Positions 58,949 through 64,000 of a DNA stretch of 64,000 bases are shown piece by piece. Position 1 is the stretch's first letter; every line of letters begins with the position of its first letter. A program made the translations under genes and the position numbers. Location: the NCBI RefSeq assembly GCF_033115175.1, contig NC_084842.1:33129549-33193548 (forward strand), in the 5' to 3' direction. Below the pieces are notes generated by a model. It was not told the origin of the DNA. It was given only the letters and a program-made list of their open reading frames with translations, and ran no database searches. The DNA is from Lepus europaeus. Its lineage: Eukaryota; Chordata; Mammalia; Lagomorpha; Leporidae.

Positions 58949-59294
58949 GGCCAGCACCACGGCTCACTTGGCTAATCCTCCACCAGCGGCTCCAGCACCC
59001 CGGGTTCTAGTTCCGGTTGGGGCACTGGATTTTGTCCCGGTTGCTCCTCTTCCAGTCCAGCTCTCTGCTGTGACCTGGGAAGGCAGTGGAGGATGGCCCA
59101 AGTGCTTGGGCCCTGCACCTGCATGGGAGACCAGGAGGAAGCACCTGGCTCCTGGCTTCGGATTGGTGCAGCACGCCGGCTGTAGCGGCCATATGGGGGG
59201 GTGAACCAACGGAAGGAAGACCTTTCTCTCTGTCTCTCTCTCTGTCTCTCTCTCTCTCTCACTGTCTAACTCTGCCTTTCAAAAAAAAAAAAAA
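58949..59294 (+). mobile_element. CSINE, full length, young
   Basis: The target duplication GCCAACTGGA lies at 58939-58948 and 59296-59305. Long CT tract and A-tail. Confidence 0.97.
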
Positions 59295-59305
59295 GGCCAA
59301 CTGGA

Positions 59306-59878
59306 TGCTATTTGACTTTGAGAATTACTAATCTGTAAAATTTTTTAATCAGAATAACTCATTTCAGAGCTGAGGCTCCTAAATTTAAGAGTTACAAGTA
59401 CAATTAGAAAACCTTACAGAAGCTATGGCTCTGTCTCTAAAAACAAACTATATATAAATAAATATATGTACATATGTTATATATGTATACATTATATGTA
59501 ATATATTAACTATATATGCATTATATACTCACATATGACAAATAAATGTATAAGCACAAGTACATATATTAACAATTTTTAGAAGATTATGAAAATTAAA
59601 GCTTTTATTGTATGTTTTTGGTTAAGAATCTTTAACCTACAGCAATCACATTCTCTTTGCTGACTCCATGTTACACATATATTATAGATACTGAGTGACT
59701 GAAGTGCCTATTTAATGAAACAATACATAGCCTTATTATATTGCTATATACTGATATTTCCTGCTCTGTTCCATTCAATTCTATTCTACACTATACCTTT
59801 CTGGTTTTGAAAAAAAATAATAATAAAGCTGGTTTAGTCAACTATGCTAAGTTCAGATTTCATGCCTAAGTCTGAAAT
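59306..59878. other. AT-rich sequence with (TA)n blocks
   Basis: An irregular TATA/TGTA simple repeat lies at about 59448-59545. No gene. Confidence 0.45.
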
Positions 59879-60207
59879 TTTTTTAAAGATTTATTTAATT
59901 GAAAGGCAGAGTTACAGAGAGAAAAGAAGAAACAGAGAGAGATCTTTCATCTGCTAATTCATTCTCCAGATGGCCACAATGGCCAGGGCTGGGCCAGGCT
60001 GAAGTCAGGAATCATGAGTTTCTTCTGGGTCTCCCACATAGGAGGCAGGGGCCCAAATAACTTGGGCCACTTTCCACTGCTTTCCCCAAGCCATTAGCAG
60101 GGAGCTAAATAGGACGTGGAGCAGTCAGATCAAGAAACCAGTGCCTATACGGGATGCTGGCATTATAGGCAGCAGCTTTATCTGCTATACCACAACACTG
60201 GCCCCTC
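59879..60207 (-). mobile_element. CSINE, full length, older
   Basis: Complemented tail AAAGATTTATTTAATTGAAAG through to CCACAACACTGGCCCC. Confidence 0.92.
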
Positions 60208-61008
60208 CAATAATGAAACTTACTGCTTGTAGAGTATGGCAGCCACAGAGTCAGGACTCATACCGCAGAAGGCAAAAGAATACTGAAGCAGACAGCTTTT
60301 CAGGGGAAAAAATTATAGACTAGGACAAATTATCCTAAAAGGAACTAGTGAAAACAAAGCCTTTAGGCTCCTCCATGCTTACACATAAACTTCTGGTTTA
60401 CTTTGGGGGAAGTATCATCCTCTGCAAAGCTGCTCTTGTTTAAGCAGATCAATTTGCATTTGCACAAAAATGAATGGCAGTGAGCAAAAAGGAGACCTGC
60501 AAAATCCTAGCTCTCCTTGAAATAAAATTACTTAGACACATTGCTTTTAAGGAAAAATTTCTCTTAGCATAAAGCCCAAATAAAGTAATGAGAAATAAAA
60601 ATGTAATTCAATAGTAAGTTTATGCATTTACTTTTAATGACCTGTTTTCAAAAGGATTTGAGAAGAAATCAAAAGGAATTAAACATTTTTTTTCAAATTA
60701 ATTTGAAGTTAAGTGCATTTGTAACTAAACACTTAGAATCATATAAGAGTTGATTCAATGTGAGACTGGTATGTGAAAGAATAATGGACTGCTGAGTTCA
60801 AGGTCTTTAGACACAGGCAGACATAATATTACTTAGGTGAAGAAACCTGTTGTTATCTCATGGGTCTATCAACCATTTAAATGAATGAAAAATTGAGGCA
60901 CCTTTACTATTATTGTGAGCAAAATGAAGGCTAATCCTATGTAATGATTAAACAAATAATACTAGGGAAAATATTCATTGATTCATGCCTTCACATTTTA
61001 TATATATA
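60208..61008. other. Unassigned sequence
   Basis: Nothing recognised. Confidence 0.35.
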
Positions 61009-61188
61009 GTGGTGACAGCCTAAGTAATTGTGTTCCTACAGCCCACATGGAAGACCTGTATTGAGTTGTTGAGTCAGTTTTTGACCCATCACAGCCCTGG
61101 CTATTCAGACCATTTAGGGAATGAATCTGAGGATGAAATTCATTCATTCATATTCTCTCCCTCTCTCTCCCTCCTTCTCCCCCTCCCT

Positions 61189-61231
<43 letters not shown>

Positions 61232-61240
61232 TATCAAATA
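61009..61240 (+). mobile_element. CSINE, 5'-truncated, old
   Basis: Starts in mid-body (GGTGACAGCCTAAGTAATTG, matching the CAAGTGCTTGG region) and contains CATCACAGCCCTGGCTATTC. Its tract has become a (CT)n microsatellite at 61194-61229. Confidence 0.75.
61194..61229. repeat. (CT)n microsatellite
   Basis: About 18 uninterrupted CT units. Confidence 0.95.
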
Positions 61241-61244
61241 TTGT

Positions 61245-62130
61245 TTAAACTGTGAATATCTTAATTTTGTCAAAAGAAAACTCCAGTGAGCACTGTCTTA
61301 CAGCATCAAATAAACACTTTGAGTTGAAAAATAATTTGAGATAGATTTATGAATGTTATTTTGGAAAGTAACATCAGTATCATTTTCTGACAACCTTTGG
61401 CATCAAAACATTATGAAACAGACTCACTGATTATTAAAAGCTACGTAATGCTTAGTTTTCTGTTACATCCCACACACCCCAGTGACAATAGCTTTTAACT
61501 ACAAAATGGTTCAAATATATGTCAATAGATACTCAAATGAGTTTGTAACCATGCTTTGAATTGAGAAATGTAGTAAATTTTTAATACCAGCTTTACTACA
61601 AATATAAAATATGTTTAAACAAACGATAGATCATTCATTGAACATTAAATTATATGAATTAATAATCTCTATCATTTAATTATATATTCAATTGTACATA
61701 TTTTATTGGCTTTATATAAGCAACAAGACTACATGAAGCAGCTTGCCAACTGTAACCTTATTAAAAAACAGACACTGCTTCACCACTTACAACCACAATT
61801 CTCAAAAATGTTCTTGACAGCCTTTTTATTAAAATGTTCCAGTATATCATATATCATAAATACTGCAGTAAAGAGGAAAGAAAAGATATAAGAAGGAATT
61901 TTTCATGCAAAAGTTGATTTTGAAAACATGAGAAAAGAGACTATGGGATATGCCTGGGCATGTGAATGTGTGTATATCAGTGCACTGGCCTATTAATCAA
62001 ATGCATATCTATTAATCACTATATTCAGTTTAAAACCATTTTCATTAGATATATTACAGAAGACCAATTTTTTAACATTTAAAGTTCTGGCAGTTGGCAT
62101 GTACATATATCTGTAAAATATCTATAACTG
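61245..62130. other. Unassigned AT-rich sequence
   Basis: Nothing recognised. Confidence 0.35.
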
Positions 62131-63662
62131 AACACAATACCAGACTTCAAGATATACTATAAGGCAGTTGTAATCAAAACAGGCTGGTACCAGCACAAAA
62201 CTAGACATGTAGACCAAGGGAACAGAATACAAATCCCAGAAATTAATTTGCACATCTGCAACCAACTAATGTTTGACAAATGAGCTTAAATCAATCCCTG
62301 GGGGAAGGACGGTCTCTTCAACAAATGGTGCTGGGAAACTTGGATCTACACATGTGGAAGTATGAAACAAGACCCCTACCTTACACTTTATTCAAAAATC
62401 AACTCACAATTTATCAAATATCTATATCTATGACCTGATACCATCAAATTACTAGAGGGAAATTTTGGGGAAACTCTGCAACTCATTGGCATAGGCAAAG
62501 ACTTCTTGGAATAAAAAAAACCCAGAAGCACAGACAATAATGACTAAAATAGACAAATGGTATTACATGAACCTAAAAAGTTTCTGCACTACAAAGGAAA
62601 CACGCAAAAAAGTGAAGATGCATGCAAAAGAATGGGAGAAAAATTTGAAAACTATGCAACTCATAAAGGATTAATATCCAGGATCTATAAAAAGCTTAAG
62701 AAAATCAACAACAGAACAATCTAGTTAAGAATTGGGCAAAGGTCATGAAAAGGCAGTTTTCAAAGGAAGAAATCAAATTGCCAACAGACATTTGAAAAAA
62801 ATGCTCAGGATCTCTAGCATTCAAGGAAATGCAAATCAAAATCACAATGAGGATTCACCTCATTCCAGTTAGAATATCTATCATCCAAAAATGAAAAAAC
62901 AATATAAATACTGGTGGAAATGCAGGGAAAAGGTACCCTAATCCACTGTTCATAGGAATGTAAACTAGTACAACTATTATGGAAGACAGTAGGGAGATTC
63001 CTCAGAGATCTGAAAATAGATCTACCATATGACCCAGCCATCCTACTCCTGGTCATATACCAAGACAAAGTGAAATCAGCATATGAAAGAGTTATTTGTA
63101 CCCCCAAGTTTATTACAGCTCAGTTAACAAAAGCTGAGATGTGGAATCAACCTACATGTTCATTAGCTGAACACTAAAGAAAATGTGGTATATGTACACT
63201 ATGAAATACTACTCAGCCATAAAGAAGAATGAAGTCCTGTCTTTTGCAACAAAATGGATGCAACTAGAAACCATTATTCTTATTGAAATAAGCCAGTCTC
63301 ATAATGATAAATATCAGATGTTTTCTCTGATATGTGGTAGTTAATATAGAATACTAAAAATGCATAGGAATGAAATGGTCATTTTGAGATATGATTGTCA
63401 CTTTTAGCTCTTGTTTATACTCCCATGGAACTGTGGCTTTCTTACTTTTTTAGTTGGTTATTATGATTAGTGATAAATTAAGCATGTGAATACAGAGTAG
63501 ATTATAATTTTGGCTTTGCAAAAACTGATGAAGAGAGGAGAAGGAGGGACAGGGATTGGGGGGAGCAAGGAAGTGAGATAAGTATGGTTATCTTCTTGGA
63601 ACTGTATCAATAGAACCTGTAAAATCTGTTTTTTATATTAATAAAGAATTTTCTAAAAAAAG
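62131..63662 (+). mobile_element. 5'-truncated L1: ORF2 C-terminal part and 3' UTR
   Basis: Begins at CACAATACCAGACTTCAAG (ORF2 after the reverse transcriptase). It proceeds through the conserved ORF2 C-terminal blocks (GGTCTCTTCAACAAATGGTG, AATACTACTCAGCCATAAAG), then a 3' UTR with a G-rich stretch (63535-63572) and AATAAAGAATTTTC plus a short A-tail. The ORF2 frame contains stops and indels, so it is dead. The long minus-strand frame at 62814-63107 is antisense to it. Confidence 0.93.
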
Positions 63663-63825
63663 AAGATAGAAACATAATCTATTTCCTTGAAATAGAGTTT
63701 AGGAACAAGTAGCTTGAGTCTTCCCAGTAGTTAATGGATCTCAGTCTTGGATTTATTTACCAACAAAGACGTACTAACATTTACAGTTAATGTTAAGTGT
63801 CTACTCAGTCAATGTATATTTTAAT

Positions 63826-64000
63826 CCAGGGGTTGGCAAAACTATTCATTGCCTGTTTATGCAAATTATTTTATTAGAGCACAGCAATAACTGTTCATTT
63901 ATGTAATATCAGTTTCAGATTTCTCACCAAGTAGCTGCAACAGATGTCATCCATCCTGCACAGCTTAAAATACTTATTATCTGGCCCATTATAGAAGACA
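63826..64000 (+). mobile_element. hAT-Charlie-like DNA transposon, cut by window edge
   Basis: CCAGGGGTTGGCAAAACTAT opens like the terminal inverted repeat of non-autonomous hAT elements. TTATTAGAGCACAGCAATAA and CTTATTATCTGGCCCATTA are further family blocks. The right terminus is beyond the window. Confidence 0.7.

Noticed and set aside
62814..63107. 97-codon minus-strand frame
   Set aside because: Antisense to the L1 ORF2 remnant.

Overview
This is a mammalian nuclear window, almost certainly rabbit or a close lagomorph. The evidence is 38 copies of the lagomorph tRNA-derived C-type SINE (CSINE), together with LINE-1 3' ends of the rabbit type: a G-rich 3' UTR that closes on a double AATAAA-like A/T tail. 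The background is AT-rich and repeat-dense. There is no complete protein-coding gene, no rRNA or tRNA gene, and no sign of bacterial or viral coding organisation. Most long open frames are accidental readings through CSINEs or LINE-1.

Layout. 1-3958 holds an L1 ORF1 reading frame, open from the left edge, followed not by ORF2 but by about 3.1 kb of non-ORF2 sequence. That stretch includes a decayed class-I endogenous retrovirus gag/protease segment and ends in a rabbit L1 3' UTR, so the whole resembles a half-L1. 4.2-6.6 kb has CSINEs and an L2 fragment framed by palindromes. 7.0-12.7 kb is an old, fragmented L1 interrupted by two related solo LTRs, a separate minus-strand solo LTR with a 5-bp target duplication, a MaLR-type LTR, a CSINE and a MIR. 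13-20 kb is a CSINE-dense zone with nested and truncated insertions. 20-27 kb is SINE-poor and carries old L1, MIR and L2 pieces. 27-37 kb has scattered CSINEs, an L1 nested in an L2, and one convincing minus-strand exon (30084-30182). 37.2-42.6 kb has almost no recognisable repeats and contains a large imperfect inverted repeat (41428-42290). 43-61 kb mixes CSINEs, L2 and MIR with a second minus-strand exon (about 47185-47389) and two weaker exon candidates at 50.4 and 53.0 kb. 62.1-63.7 kb is a 5'-truncated L1 and the right edge enters a hAT-type DNA transposon.

Genes. Candidate exons at 53.0, 50.4, 47.2 and 30.1 kb on the minus strand have compatible splice phases, so the window may be the intron-rich interior of one minus-strand gene. 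I do not recognise the protein. The 47.2 kb exon carries an apparent one-base frameshift, so in this genome the gene could be a decaying copy, or the base could be an assembly error.

The most unusual items are the ORF2-less L1/ERV composite, the 41.4-42.3 kb fold-back structure, the head-to-head CSINE pair at 51.1-51.8 kb, and the frameshifted exon.
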